Assembly: GCA_031401035.1 (NCBI GenBank)
Contig: JANNRA010000141.1
Span: 1-57,288, forward strand
DNA length: 57,288 nt
From: JANNRA01 sp031401035
GTDB taxonomy: Bacteria; Desulfobacterota; Binatia; HRBIN30; CADEER01
Direction: 5' to 3'
This document shows positions 38,153-45,728 of the stretch, piece after piece; the first letter of the stretch is position 1, and the number at the start of each line of letters is the position of its first letter. Below the pieces are notes generated by a model. It was not told the DNA's origin. It was given only the letters and a program-made list of their open reading frames with translations, and searched no databases. Both the position numbers and the translations under genes were made by a program.

Positions 38153-39958
38153 GTGAACCACAGCGAGATCGTCAACTTCCTCTGGGGCGTCGCCGACCTG
38201 ATCCGCGACACGTTTAAGCGCGGCAAGTATCAGGACGTCATCCTGCCGCTCACCGTCCTGCGCCGCCTCGACTGCGTGCTGGCGCCCACCAAGGACGCCG
38301 TCCTCACCGCCCAGGCGAAGTTCCGCGGCAAGCTCGAGGACCGCGGCGGCCAATTGCGCAAGGCCTCCGGCTTCGCCTTTTACAATACCTCGCGTTACGA
38401 CTTCGGCCGACTGCTCGAGGACGCCCCGCACCTCGCCGCCAACCTGCGCAACTACATCGCCGGCTTCAGCCCGAACATGCGCGAGGTGCTGGAGAAGTTC
38501 GACTTCGACAACACCATCAGCAAGCTCGACGAGGCCGGCCTGCTGTTCCAGGTGCTGGAGCGCTTCAAGAAGGTCGAGCTGCACCCCGACAAGGTCGACA
38601 ACCCGACCATGGGGACGATCTTCGAGGAGCTGATCCGCAAGTTCAACGAAGCGCTGAACGAGAATCCGGGCGAGCACTTCACGCCGCGCGACGTCGTCCA
38701 TCTGATGGTCGATCTCATGCTCGCCGGCGACGCGGAGGGATTGCGGACCGGCAAGCCGGTGCGCAGCGTCTGCGATCCGTGCTGCGGTTCCGGCGGCATG
38801 CTGATGATCAGCAAGGAGCACGTCACCGTCGGCCTGCGCCGCAACGGCGACCTGCTGCGTCCGCCGATCAATCCGCAGGCGGAGATCCACCTCTTCGGCC
38901 AGGAGGTGAACCCCGAGACCTGGGCGGTGTCGAAGTCGGACCTGTACATGAAGGACCCGACCGGCCGCGATGCGGACCGCATCGCCTACGGCAGCACCCT
39001 CTCTAACGATCGCCACGCCGGCACCGCCTTCGACTACCTGATCGCCAACCCGCCCTACGGCAAGGACTGGAAGCGCGACAAGGAAGACGTCGAAGCCGAG
39101 CACAACCGCGGAACGTCCGGCCGCTTTTCCGCCGGACTGCCGCGCATCAGCGACGGCCAGCTCCTCTTCCTCCTGCACATGCTGGCGCACGCCAAGCCGC
39201 GCGCCGACGGCGGCTCGCGCCTGGCCATCATCATGAACGGTTCGCCGCTCTTCACCGGCGACGCCGGCAGTGGCGAGAGCGAGATCCGCCGCTTCATTCT
39301 CGAGTACGACCTGCTCGAAGCGCTGATCGCTCTGCCCGAACAGCTCTTCTACAACACCGGCATCGCCACCTACGTCTGGGTGCTGACCAACCGCAAGGCG
39401 CCGGCGCGCGTCGGCCGCGTGCAACTCATCGACGCGACGGCGTTCTGGGTGCCGATGCGCAAGAGCCTCGGCGACAAGCGGCGCGAGATCCCGACTGACA
39501 AAGCGCAGGACATAGTCGCCCTGCTCGCCGCCTGCTGCGACGGCGACACCCGCCGCGTGGCGAAGGACGACAAGGACGAGGACGTCGTCGTCAGTCGCCT
39601 CTTCCCGACGACGCAATTCGGCTTCCGCAAGATCACCATCGAGCGGCCGCTACGCCTGTCCTTCCAGGCGACTCCCGAGCGCATCGCCCGCCTCGAGGAC
39701 GAGCGCGCCTTCCAGGCCCTGGCGCAGTCGAAGAAGAAAGGCGCCGCCGGCGCCAAGGAGCAGGCCGCCGGCCGCGCCCTGCAGGAGGCCATCCGCCAAC
39801 TCGTCCGCGGCCTGCCGGGCGAGCCCGTCGCCGACCGCGCGCAGTTCGCGCGCCTGCTCGACGCCGCCGCGGAGCAAGCGGCGGTGAAGCTGCCGGCGCC
39901 GGCGCGCAAGGAGTACATCCGGACGCGGTTTGCGGTGAAGGTCGACGCGAGCGCCTGA
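38153..39958 (+). CDS. hsdM: Type I restriction-modification DNA methyltransferase subunit, orphan and apparently truncated
   Basis: A 601-residue N6-adenine methyltransferase. NHSEIVNFLWGVADLIRDTF and KYQDVILPLTVLRRLD form the HsdM N-terminal domain. The SAM motif CDPCCGSGGML is at residues 207-217, the catalytic NPPY at 299-302, and IMNGSPLFTGDAGSGESEIR follows. The start is GTG 38153, giving the family's usual NHSEIV beginning. From LPAPARK, where relatives I recall continue for roughly 80-200 residues more, this protein ends with EYIRTRFAVKVDASA. No hsdS or hsdR lies nearby. It methylates adenine only if a specificity subunit exists elsewhere. Confidence 0.88.
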   Translation: MNHSEIVNFLWGVADLIRDTFKRGKYQDVILPLTVLRRLDCVLAPTKDAVLTAQAKFRGKLEDRGGQLRKASGFAFYNTSRYDFGRLLEDAPHLAANLRNYIAGFSPNMREVLEKFDFDNTISKLDEAGLLFQVLERFKKVELHPDKVDNPTMGTIFEELIRKFNEALNENPGEHFTPRDVVHLMVDLMLAGDAEGLRTGKPVRSVCDPCCGSGGMLMISKEHVTVGLRRNGDLLRPPINPQAEIHLFGQEVNPETWAVSKSDLYMKDPTGRDADRIAYGSTLSNDRHAGTAFDYLIANPPYGKDWKRDKEDVEAEHNRGTSGRFSAGLPRISDGQLLFLLHMLAHAKPRADGGSRLAIIMNGSPLFTGDAGSGESEIRRFILEYDLLEALIALPEQLFYNTGIATYVWVLTNRKAPARVGRVQLIDATAFWVPMRKSLGDKRREIPTDKAQDIVALLAACCDGDTRRVAKDDKDEDVVVSRLFPTTQFGFRKITIERPLRLSFQATPERIARLEDERAFQALAQSKKKGAAGAKEQAAGRALQEAIRQLVRGLPGEPVADRAQFARLLDAAAEQAAVKLPAPARKEYIRTRFAVKVDASA

Positions 39959-40243
39959 AACGAGTGACGTCGCCGTGGACCTGGTTCGGGCGCCTCGGCT
40001 CGACCCGACAGAACCCATAGGGCGAGCGAGGGTCGAGCCGCACGACACCCCGGAGCGGATCGTGATCGACGCCCGGCGCTCAGAACCCGACAACGGGGCC
40101 GATTGACCCAATTAGAACAGTACCTGCTGGCAGAGTTCACGGTTCGCGTCCGAGGCGGGCGTTCGCCTTGTCTTCGTTGGGGAACTTCCGGCGAACGCCG
40201 CGACCTTGACTCGCCACCGACCCCCCGTTAGCCACCGAATCAG
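39959..40243. other. 285-bp spacer with two inverted repeats after hsdM
   Basis: No gene is recognised. Perfect arms CGGCTCGACCC (39996-40006) and GGGTCGAGCCG (40030-40040) form an 11-bp stem. A second stem pairs GGCGTTCGCC (40158-40167) with GGCGAACGCC (40190-40199). The first may terminate hsdM; the second lies before the exosortase gene. They could mark the scar where the rest of the restriction locus was lost. Confidence 0.5.
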
Positions 40244-40759
40244 ATGTCGACATGGCTCGCGCTGCGCGTGATCGGGACATTCCTGTTCCTGATCATGGCC
40301 TTCTTCTTCGTGCTCACCTACGAGCCGATCCTGAAAGTCGTCGATATCGGCGCCGGGCTGGCGCAGTTCTCCGCCTGGATGAGCTACGGCGTCCTCACGG
40401 TCGTCGGTGCGCTGGGCGGCTTCCCGGTGCACAAGATGGGCACCATCATGGGCTCGGGCGCCTTCGAGGTCGATGTCGCGCCGGCCTGCTCCGGCGCGGT
40501 GCCGACCAGCATTTATCTCGCCGCGGTGCTCGCCTTCCCGACCTCGTGGCGTGCACGCGGATTCGGCACGGTACTCGGCATCGTCACCATTCAGCTCGTC
40601 AACATCGTCCGCGTCTGTGCGCTGTTCCTCATCGGGCTCTTCTTCCACGAGATCTTCCACGACACGCACGTCTACGTCGCGCAGGCCCTGGTGGTCTGCG
40701 TCGCGGTCGCGCTGTGGCTGTTCTGGGCGACCCGCTACGCCGATGCGCCTGCGCATTAA
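40244..40759 (+). CDS. Exosortase-family transpeptidase-like membrane protein (short, XrtH-like)
   Basis: A 171-residue protein with about five hydrophobic helices. It has the exosortase triad: Cys82 in VAPACSGAVPTSIYLAAVLA, Arg123 in LVNIVRVCALFLIG, and His139 or His142 in FHDTHVYVAQALVV. Exosortases cleave C-terminal sorting signals of exported proteins and attach them to the envelope. The length fits the short XrtH group rather than the ~280-residue classical form. The gene is clearly exosortase-like but the subtype is uncertain. A membrane protein gene overlaps its end. No sorting-signal substrate was recognised in this window. Confidence 0.8.
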   Translation: MSTWLALRVIGTFLFLIMAFFFVLTYEPILKVVDIGAGLAQFSAWMSYGVLTVVGALGGFPVHKMGTIMGSGAFEVDVAPACSGAVPTSIYLAAVLAFPTSWRARGFGTVLGIVTIQLVNIVRVCALFLIGLFFHEIFHDTHVYVAQALVVCVAVALWLFWATRYADAPAH

Positions 40760-41447
40760 GCCGCTGCGCTTTCTGCTCCTGCTGGTCGGGTTTCTCGCCC
40801 TCACCTACGCGGCGTGGAAGCCGCTGGCGCCGGCCTGGGCGCAGGTCTTGCTGGGCGCCTCGCGCCTCGGCATCTGGGCGACGGAGTTCTCCAGCGATCC
40901 GACCTGGAGCCACCCGACGGCGCTGTTCATCGAGCCGCAGCGCAGCCCGACGGCGATCTTCTACGTGCAGCAGAATCTCTTTCTCACCACGCCGCCGCCG
41001 ACCGGAACGTCGATGCGCGACTGGCTGCAGAGCACCCCGAGCGCCGTGCGCATCCCGCCGCAGGGGATTCCGGCCGAATGGGTGATGGCGAACCTGGTGC
41101 TGCTGATCCCGTTGATGCTCGCCACGCCGGCGCCGAGTTGGGGCGCCAAGGCGGCGCGGCTGGCGCTGGCGGTGGGCATTGCGTTGGTGCTGCAGGTGTT
41201 CGACGTGGTGGTGGGGATCAAGGCCTTCTATGCGGCGACGTTTCCGGGCGTGTGGAGCCCGTTCATGGCGCGCACCTACCAGTTCCTCGACGCCTTCGTG
41301 CAGAGCTGGGACACGCAGTTGTTCCCGTTCGTCATCTGGGCGGGGATTCATCTGAAGGAGTTGCTGCCGACGGCGGCGGGCCCCGCCACCGCCACCGGTG
41401 CGCCGCCGGCGCCGCGCGCCGAGCGGCGCCGCCAGGGGCGGCGGTAG
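40743..41447 (+). CDS. Membrane protein partner of the exosortase
   Basis: A 234-residue protein starting at ATG 40743, overlapping the exosortase gene by 17 bases. It has an N-terminal helix (FLLLLVGFLALTYAAWK) and an extracytoplasmic stretch of about 85 residues (LGASRLGIWATEFSSDP..., IFYVQQNLFLTTPPPTG). Further helices follow (VMANLVLLIPLMLATPA, LALAVGIALVLQVFDVVVGI, LFPFVIWAGIHL), with a Pro/Arg tail. The arrangement recalls the XrtH-associated membrane protein that accompanies short exosortases, though I know that family only by name. It probably helps present or transfer substrates. It has no known enzyme motif. Confidence 0.65.
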   Translation: MRLRIKPLRFLLLLVGFLALTYAAWKPLAPAWAQVLLGASRLGIWATEFSSDPTWSHPTALFIEPQRSPTAIFYVQQNLFLTTPPPTGTSMRDWLQSTPSAVRIPPQGIPAEWVMANLVLLIPLMLATPAPSWGAKAARLALAVGIALVLQVFDVVVGIKAFYAATFPGVWSPFMARTYQFLDAFVQSWDTQLFPFVIWAGIHLKELLPTAAGPATATGAPPAPRAERRRQGRR

Positions 41448-41471
41448 GCCTTGGGGCTGCGGGGTTCGGTG

Positions 41472-42245
41472 ATGCGGCGGCGTGCGGTTCTCCTCGCACT
41501 GCTCCTTGCCGTGCCGGTCCGTGGGGTCGACATCGACGCCGCCAAGGTCGTCGACCTCACGCATCCGTTCGACGCGCGCACGGTGTACTGGCCGACCGAG
41601 AAGGGCTTCGCCTTCGAGTCGCTCGCGCGCGGCGAGACGGCGGGCGGCTACTGGTACGAGGCCAATCGCTACGCGGCGGCCGAGCACGGCGGGACGCACC
41701 TCGACGCGCCGGCGCACTTCGCGCGCGGCAAGGCGACGACCGACCAGCTGCCGGTGACGGCGGCCATCGGCCCGCTGGTGGTCGTCGACGTGCGCGCCGC
41801 GGCGGCGCTCGATCGCGACTACCGGCTGACGCGCGCCGACCTGGCGGTCTGGGAGACGGCGCACGGGCGCATTCCCGCCGGCGCCATCGTCGTCATGGAC
41901 AGCGGCTGGGCGGCGCGCTGGCCCGACAAGCGGCGCTACCTCGGCAGTGACACGCCCGGCGACACGCAGAACCTGCACTTCCCCGGCTTCGCGCGCGAAG
42001 CGGCGGAGTTTCTCGTCGCCGAGCGCGACATCAAGGCGATCGGCGTCGACACGCCGAGCCTCGACCACGGCCCCTCGCGCGACTTCATCGTGCACCGCAT
42101 CGTCAACGGCGCCGACAAGCCGGGTCTCGAGAACCTCGCCAATCTCGACCGCCTGCCGCGCGCCGGGGCGACGCTGATCGCCCTGCCGATGCTCATCGCC
42201 GGCGGCTCGGGCGGGCCGCTGCGCGCCATCGCCGTGCTGCCCTGA
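41472..42245 (+). CDS. Cyclase / kynurenine-formamidase-like metal hydrolase, exported
   Basis: A 257-residue protein with a short signal peptide (MRRRAVLLALLLAVPVRG) and the KVVDLTHPFDARTVYWPT start of the cyclase family. The metal-binding motif EHGGTHLDAPAHFARG matches HxGTHxDxPxHF. VVMDSGWAARWPD and IGVDTPSLDHGPSRDF complete the family pattern. Enzymes of this fold hydrolyse N-formylkynurenine, isatin or related amides and lactams; export to the periplasm is notable because classical formamidases are cytoplasmic. The next gene starts 6 bases after the stop, suggesting an operon. Confidence 0.85.
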   Translation: MRRRAVLLALLLAVPVRGVDIDAAKVVDLTHPFDARTVYWPTEKGFAFESLARGETAGGYWYEANRYAAAEHGGTHLDAPAHFARGKATTDQLPVTAAIGPLVVVDVRAAAALDRDYRLTRADLAVWETAHGRIPAGAIVVMDSGWAARWPDKRRYLGSDTPGDTQNLHFPGFAREAAEFLVAERDIKAIGVDTPSLDHGPSRDFIVHRIVNGADKPGLENLANLDRLPRAGATLIALPMLIAGGSGGPLRAIAVLP

Positions 42246-42250
42246 GCCGC

Positions 42251-42985
42251 GTGCGCGCACCGCTTCACCACCGCACCCTCGGCGCGCTGCTCGCCGCGCT
42301 GGCGGCGGGCTGCGGGCGTGAGCCGCCGCCACCGAGCACGCCGCCGCGGCTGGTCTTTGCCGCCACTGCGCACGACGCCGGACCGCTGCCGCAGGGCGCG
42401 CCGATCGAGCACGACTTCGCCTTCCGCAACGACGGCGGGGCGCCGCTGACGATCATTCAACTGCGCCCGGGTCCGGGGTGCGAGGCGACCCTGGAGGGCG
42501 CCAGTGACATCGCACCCGGCGGCGCCGGCGCGATCCGCAGCCGCTGCGAGACCGCCGACTGGCCGGGTCCGCAGCGCCGCACGGTGACCGTCTACAGCAA
42601 CGATCCACACGAGCGCGCCGCCCTGCTGCTGCTCACCGGCACCGTCGCCCTCGAGGCGGCGGCCGAGCCAGCGCGCGTCTACCTCGGCCCGGTGCCGCGC
42701 GGCGCCGCGGCGCTGCGCCGCGTCGCCCTGCGCAGCGGCAACGACGGCCTGCGCTTCACGACCGCGAGCACCACCGCGGCGCAACTGACGGCGCGCGTCG
42801 TCGACGCGGACGGCGGCCGCGCGCTGCTGCTCGGCACCGCCGCCGAGGCGGCGCCGGGGCCGTTCGAGACCGTCGTGCGCGTGCACACCACCAGCCCGGC
42901 GCGGCCCTTCGTCGATGTGCCGGTCGCTGGCATCATCGTGGCCGCGGACCCGGCGGCGCCGGACGCGGCGGCGGAGACCCCATGA
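42251..42985 (+). CDS. DUF1573-domain lipoprotein
   Basis: A 244-residue protein starting GTG 42251 with a lipobox (LLAALAAGC). Residues ~35-140 resemble a DUF1573 module: FAATAHDAGPLPQGAPIEHD..., FRNDGGAPLTIIQLRPGPGC and the VYSNDPHERAALLLLTGTV strand, a pattern of extracytoplasmic Ig-like domains. A second similar domain ends in VPVAGIIVAADP. DUF1573 proteins occur in periplasmic assembly or surface contexts, function unsettled. The stop overlaps the next ATG (ATGA). Confidence 0.75.
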   Translation: MRAPLHHRTLGALLAALAAGCGREPPPPSTPPRLVFAATAHDAGPLPQGAPIEHDFAFRNDGGAPLTIIQLRPGPGCEATLEGASDIAPGGAGAIRSRCETADWPGPQRRTVTVYSNDPHERAALLLLTGTVALEAAAEPARVYLGPVPRGAAALRRVALRSGNDGLRFTTASTTAAQLTARVVDADGGRALLLGTAAEAAPGPFETVVRVHTTSPARPFVDVPVAGIIVAADPAAPDAAAETP

Positions 42986-43953
42986 CCGGGCCGCGCGCCG
43001 CCACGCGACGCGCGTCCTGCCGCCGTCCGCCGCGCGCCGCCGTCCGCTTCGACGTCGTCGGCTTCGGCGTCGGCACCGTGGACACGGTCTGCGTGCTGCC
43101 GGGCCCGGTGCTCGGCGACGCCAAGCTGCGGCTGCTCGACTACCAGGTCCACCCCGGCGGCCAGGTGCCGACGGCGCTGGTGGCGCTGCAGCGGTGGGGT
43201 CTGCGCACCGCCTACGTCGGCTCGCTCGGCGCCGACGCCGGCGGCCAGATGCAGCGCCGCGACCTGCAGGACGCCGGCGTCGACGTCTCGGCGGCGCGCC
43301 TGCGCACCGGGGTCGCCAGCCAGACCTCGGTCATTCTCGTCGACGCCGTGACCGGCGCGCGCAGCGTCCTGTGGCAGCGACCGGAGGGCCTGGCGCTGCG
43401 CGCCGACGAGCTCCACCGCAGCGTGCTCAGCGCCGGTCGCGCCCTGCTGCTCGATGCCGACGATGGCGAAACGGCGCTGCAAGCCGCGGCCTGGGCGCGC
43501 GCCGCCGGGGCGCTGGTGATGCTCGACGTCGACGTTCCTGGGCCACAGACCGCGGCGCTGCTGGCGCACAGCGATGTCGTCATCGTCGGCGACGGCTTCC
43601 CGCAGCGGCACACCGGCCACGCCGACCTCGCCGCCGCCCTGCGCGCCATGGCCGCCGCCGGGCCGCGCCTGGTCGCCGCCACGCTCGGCGCCGGCGGCGC
43701 CCTGGCCTGGGCCGACGGCGCGCTGCGCTATGTGCCCGCCTGCCGCGTCCCGGTCGTCGACACCACCAGCGCCGGCGACTGCTTCCACGCCGGCTGCCTG
43801 TACGGCCTCCTGCAGGGCTGGCCGGCCGCCCGCGCACTGCACTTCGCGGCGGCGGCCGCCGCCCTCGCCTGCACCAGGCTCGGCGGCCGGCCGAGCGTGC
43901 CGACCCTGCCCGAGGTCGCGGCGCTGCTGGCGTCGCAACCCGCCGTCGCCTGA
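42982..43953 (+). CDS. PfkB-family carbohydrate/nucleoside kinase
   Basis: A 323-residue ribokinase-like enzyme. The first ~20 residues are Arg-rich and lie before the conserved VVGFGVGTVDTVCVL. The substrate-side motif HPGGQVPTALVALQRWG and the ATP/anion-hole motif DTTSAGDCFHAGCLYGLLQG are present; the usual DTxGAGD reads DTTSAGD, keeping the catalytic Asp. It phosphorylates a sugar or nucleoside hydroxyl with ATP in the cytoplasm, and the substrate is unknown. Translational coupling with the DUF1573 lipoprotein gene is unexpected for a cytoplasmic kinase. Confidence 0.82.
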   Translation: MTGPRAATRRASCRRPPRAAVRFDVVGFGVGTVDTVCVLPGPVLGDAKLRLLDYQVHPGGQVPTALVALQRWGLRTAYVGSLGADAGGQMQRRDLQDAGVDVSAARLRTGVASQTSVILVDAVTGARSVLWQRPEGLALRADELHRSVLSAGRALLLDADDGETALQAAAWARAAGALVMLDVDVPGPQTAALLAHSDVVIVGDGFPQRHTGHADLAAALRAMAAAGPRLVAATLGAGGALAWADGALRYVPACRVPVVDTTSAGDCFHAGCLYGLLQGWPAARALHFAAAAAALACTRLGGRPSVPTLPEVAALLASQPAVA

Positions 43954-43977
43954 ACCGGCATCGCGCCGGATGCCGTG

Positions 43978-44005
43978 TTGACACATCCGATATCACTGGT
44001 AAGAA
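43978..44005 (+). promoter_or_regulatory. Promoter of the efflux operon
   Basis: A consensus TTGACA (43978-43983) is separated by 16 bases from TAAGAA (44000-44005). The second box is a moderate match to TATAAT. It lies 30 bases before the TetR start codon and its downstream end touches the operator. Confidence 0.5.
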
Positions 44006-44018
44006 CTGACCAGTCAGT
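44005..44018. promoter_or_regulatory. TetR-type operator ACTGAC-CA-GTCAGT
   Basis: A perfect 6-2-6 inverted repeat overlaps the promoter's -10 region and lies 17 bases before the TetR start. The sequence resembles the ACTGACxxGTCAGT sites bound by TetR regulators of efflux genes. It is probably the autoregulatory site for the downstream repressor. Confidence 0.7.
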
Positions 44019-44034
44019 ACCGGAATTCCACTCG

Positions 44035-44673
44035 ATGCGCGGACGAAAAAAGAGCGAGCACACCCGGGCGGCGATCCTGCGTTGCGCTGCCGAGGTCTTC
44101 TCGGAGCGCCCCTTTCACGAGGTGCTGACCGACGAGATCAGCGGCCGCCTGAAGATGGGCAAGGGAACGCTGTACCGCTATTTCGCCTCGAAGGAGGAGC
44201 TCTACTTCGCCACCCTGCTCGACGGCTTGCAGGGGATGCAGGACGCCATCAGCGCCGTCTTGGCCCGCCGCGCCGCGCTCGACAAGGTGATCGAGGCGCT
44301 GACCGGCACGATCATCGGATACTTCTGGCAGCGGCGCGATTTCTTCATCCTCCTGCATCGCCACGAGGCGAAGATCGACGCCGGCGAGCGGGTCGAGTGG
44401 ACGCTGCGCCGCGAGGAGTTGGTGGCGCGCGTCGGCGACCGCATCGCCATGGAGCTCGGCCCGACGCGGGTCGATACGCGCCTGGCGGTCGAGATGCTGT
44501 TCGGCATGATCCGCGCCGTCTGCCTCTACCGCGACGAAACCGCCAACCCGGCCGCCCTGGCGCGTCTGGTGACGCGCACCTTCCTCGGCGGCGTCCGCGC
44601 CGGCATGCAGCCGCGCACGCCGGCGCTGGCAGCGGCGTCCGCGGCGCCGCGTCGAGCGGGAGCGAAGCGATGA
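44035..44673 (+). CDS. TetR/AcrR-family transcriptional repressor of the efflux operon
   Basis: A 212-residue regulator. The N-terminal helix-turn-helix runs AAILRCAAEVFSERPFHEVL through MGKGTLYRYFASKEELYFAT, a standard TetR motif. The C-terminal ligand domain is variable and ends in an Ala/Arg-rich tail. ATG 44035 follows the promoter/operator closely; the frame extends to 43975 but that would cover the operator. The stop overlaps the next ATG (ATGA). It likely represses its own operon until a drug or metabolite binds. Confidence 0.92.
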   Translation: MRGRKKSEHTRAAILRCAAEVFSERPFHEVLTDEISGRLKMGKGTLYRYFASKEELYFATLLDGLQGMQDAISAVLARRAALDKVIEALTGTIIGYFWQRRDFFILLHRHEAKIDAGERVEWTLRREELVARVGDRIAMELGPTRVDTRLAVEMLFGMIRAVCLYRDETANPAALARLVTRTFLGGVRAGMQPRTPALAAASAAPRRAGAKR

Positions 44674-45725
44674 CGGGCCCCGCCCGGATTGCCGCCCTGC
44701 TCGCCGCCGCCGCCCTGGCCGGCTGCGCCAACCCCGGCACGGCGCAGGGGCCGGCGGCGACACCAACCGCGGATCAACGCCTGCAGGTGACCGTCGCGCC
44801 GGTGGTGGTGCGGCCGATCAAGCGCCTGCTCAAGTTCGTCGGCACACTGTTCGGCAACGCCGAGATGACCCTGTCGAGCCAGGTCGAGGGGCAGCTCGAG
44901 AAGCTCACCGTCGACCTCGGCGACTCCGTCAAAACCGGCGACATTCTCGCCGAGGTCGACGACAGCAGCACGCGCGCGCAGTTGCGCGAGGTCGACGCGC
45001 GCCTCGCCAAGGCGCGCGCCGACGAGGCGCGCGGCCGCGAGCTGCTGAAGACGACGGTGCTCTCGCCGCAGGAGTACGAAGCGATGCAGACCGCCGTCGC
45101 CGTCGCCCAGGCGCAGCGCGACGGCATGATCGTGCTGCTCGAGCACAAGCGCGTGCGCTCGCCGCTCACCGGCTCGGTCGCCAAGCGCCTGGTCTCCGCC
45201 GGAGAGTACGTGCGTCCCGGGACGCCGTTGTTCGCGCTCGTCGCCGACGATCCGCTGACCCTGCGCGGCGACGTGCCGGAGCGCTTTGCCGAGGAACTGC
45301 AGGTCGGGCAGCCGGTGCAGCTCAAGGTGGACGCCTACCCGACGGTCGAGTTCGCCGGCCGCCTGCGCCGCGTCAGCCCGACCGCCAACGCCGAGAACCG
45401 CTCGATCACGGTCGAAGCCGAGGTGCCCAACACCGACCGGCGCCTCAAGCCCGGCTTCTTCGCCGCCGCCAACATCGTCACCCGCTCCGACGACCAGGCG
45501 CTGTTGGTGCCGGAGACGGCGGTCATCTCCTTCGCCGGCGTCACCAAGCTGTTCGTCGTGCGCGACAACGTCGCCTACGAGCGCCACGTACGCATCGGCA
45601 CGCGCGACGACGAGGGCCTGGTCGAGATCCTCGAGGGCCTCAAGCCCGACGAGGTGGTGGCGACCTCCGGTCTGGTGAAGCTGCAGGACACCATGCCGGT
45701 GGCGGTGCGCTGGAGCGGTGGCTGA
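44670..45725 (+). CDS. RND efflux periplasmic adaptor (membrane fusion protein), lipoprotein
   Basis: A 351-residue protein with lipobox LAAAALAGC. Residues ~30-180 form the lipoyl-like/barrel region (LSSQVEGQLEKLTVDLGDSV, ILAEVDDSSTRAQLREVDAR) with a short alpha-hairpin (VDARLAKARADEARGREL) and the KRVRSPLTGSVAKRLVSAGE return strand. The beta-barrel and membrane-proximal domains complete the family pattern. It bridges the inner-membrane pump to the outer-membrane channel. The ATGA overlap with the TetR gene and a 3-base gap to the pump gene show one operon. Confidence 0.93.
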   Translation: MTGPARIAALLAAAALAGCANPGTAQGPAATPTADQRLQVTVAPVVVRPIKRLLKFVGTLFGNAEMTLSSQVEGQLEKLTVDLGDSVKTGDILAEVDDSSTRAQLREVDARLAKARADEARGRELLKTTVLSPQEYEAMQTAVAVAQAQRDGMIVLLEHKRVRSPLTGSVAKRLVSAGEYVRPGTPLFALVADDPLTLRGDVPERFAEELQVGQPVQLKVDAYPTVEFAGRLRRVSPTANAENRSITVEAEVPNTDRRLKPGFFAAANIVTRSDDQALLVPETAVISFAGVTKLFVVRDNVAYERHVRIGTRDDEGLVEILEGLKPDEVVATSGLVKLQDTMPVAVRWSGG

Positions 45726-45728
45726 GCG

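Noticed and set aside
36643..40210. Exact 15-base match CGCCGCGACCTTGAC at 36643-36657 and 40196-40210
   Set aside because: A 15-mer in GC-rich DNA could recur by chance in 57 kb; there is no further similarity around the two copies.
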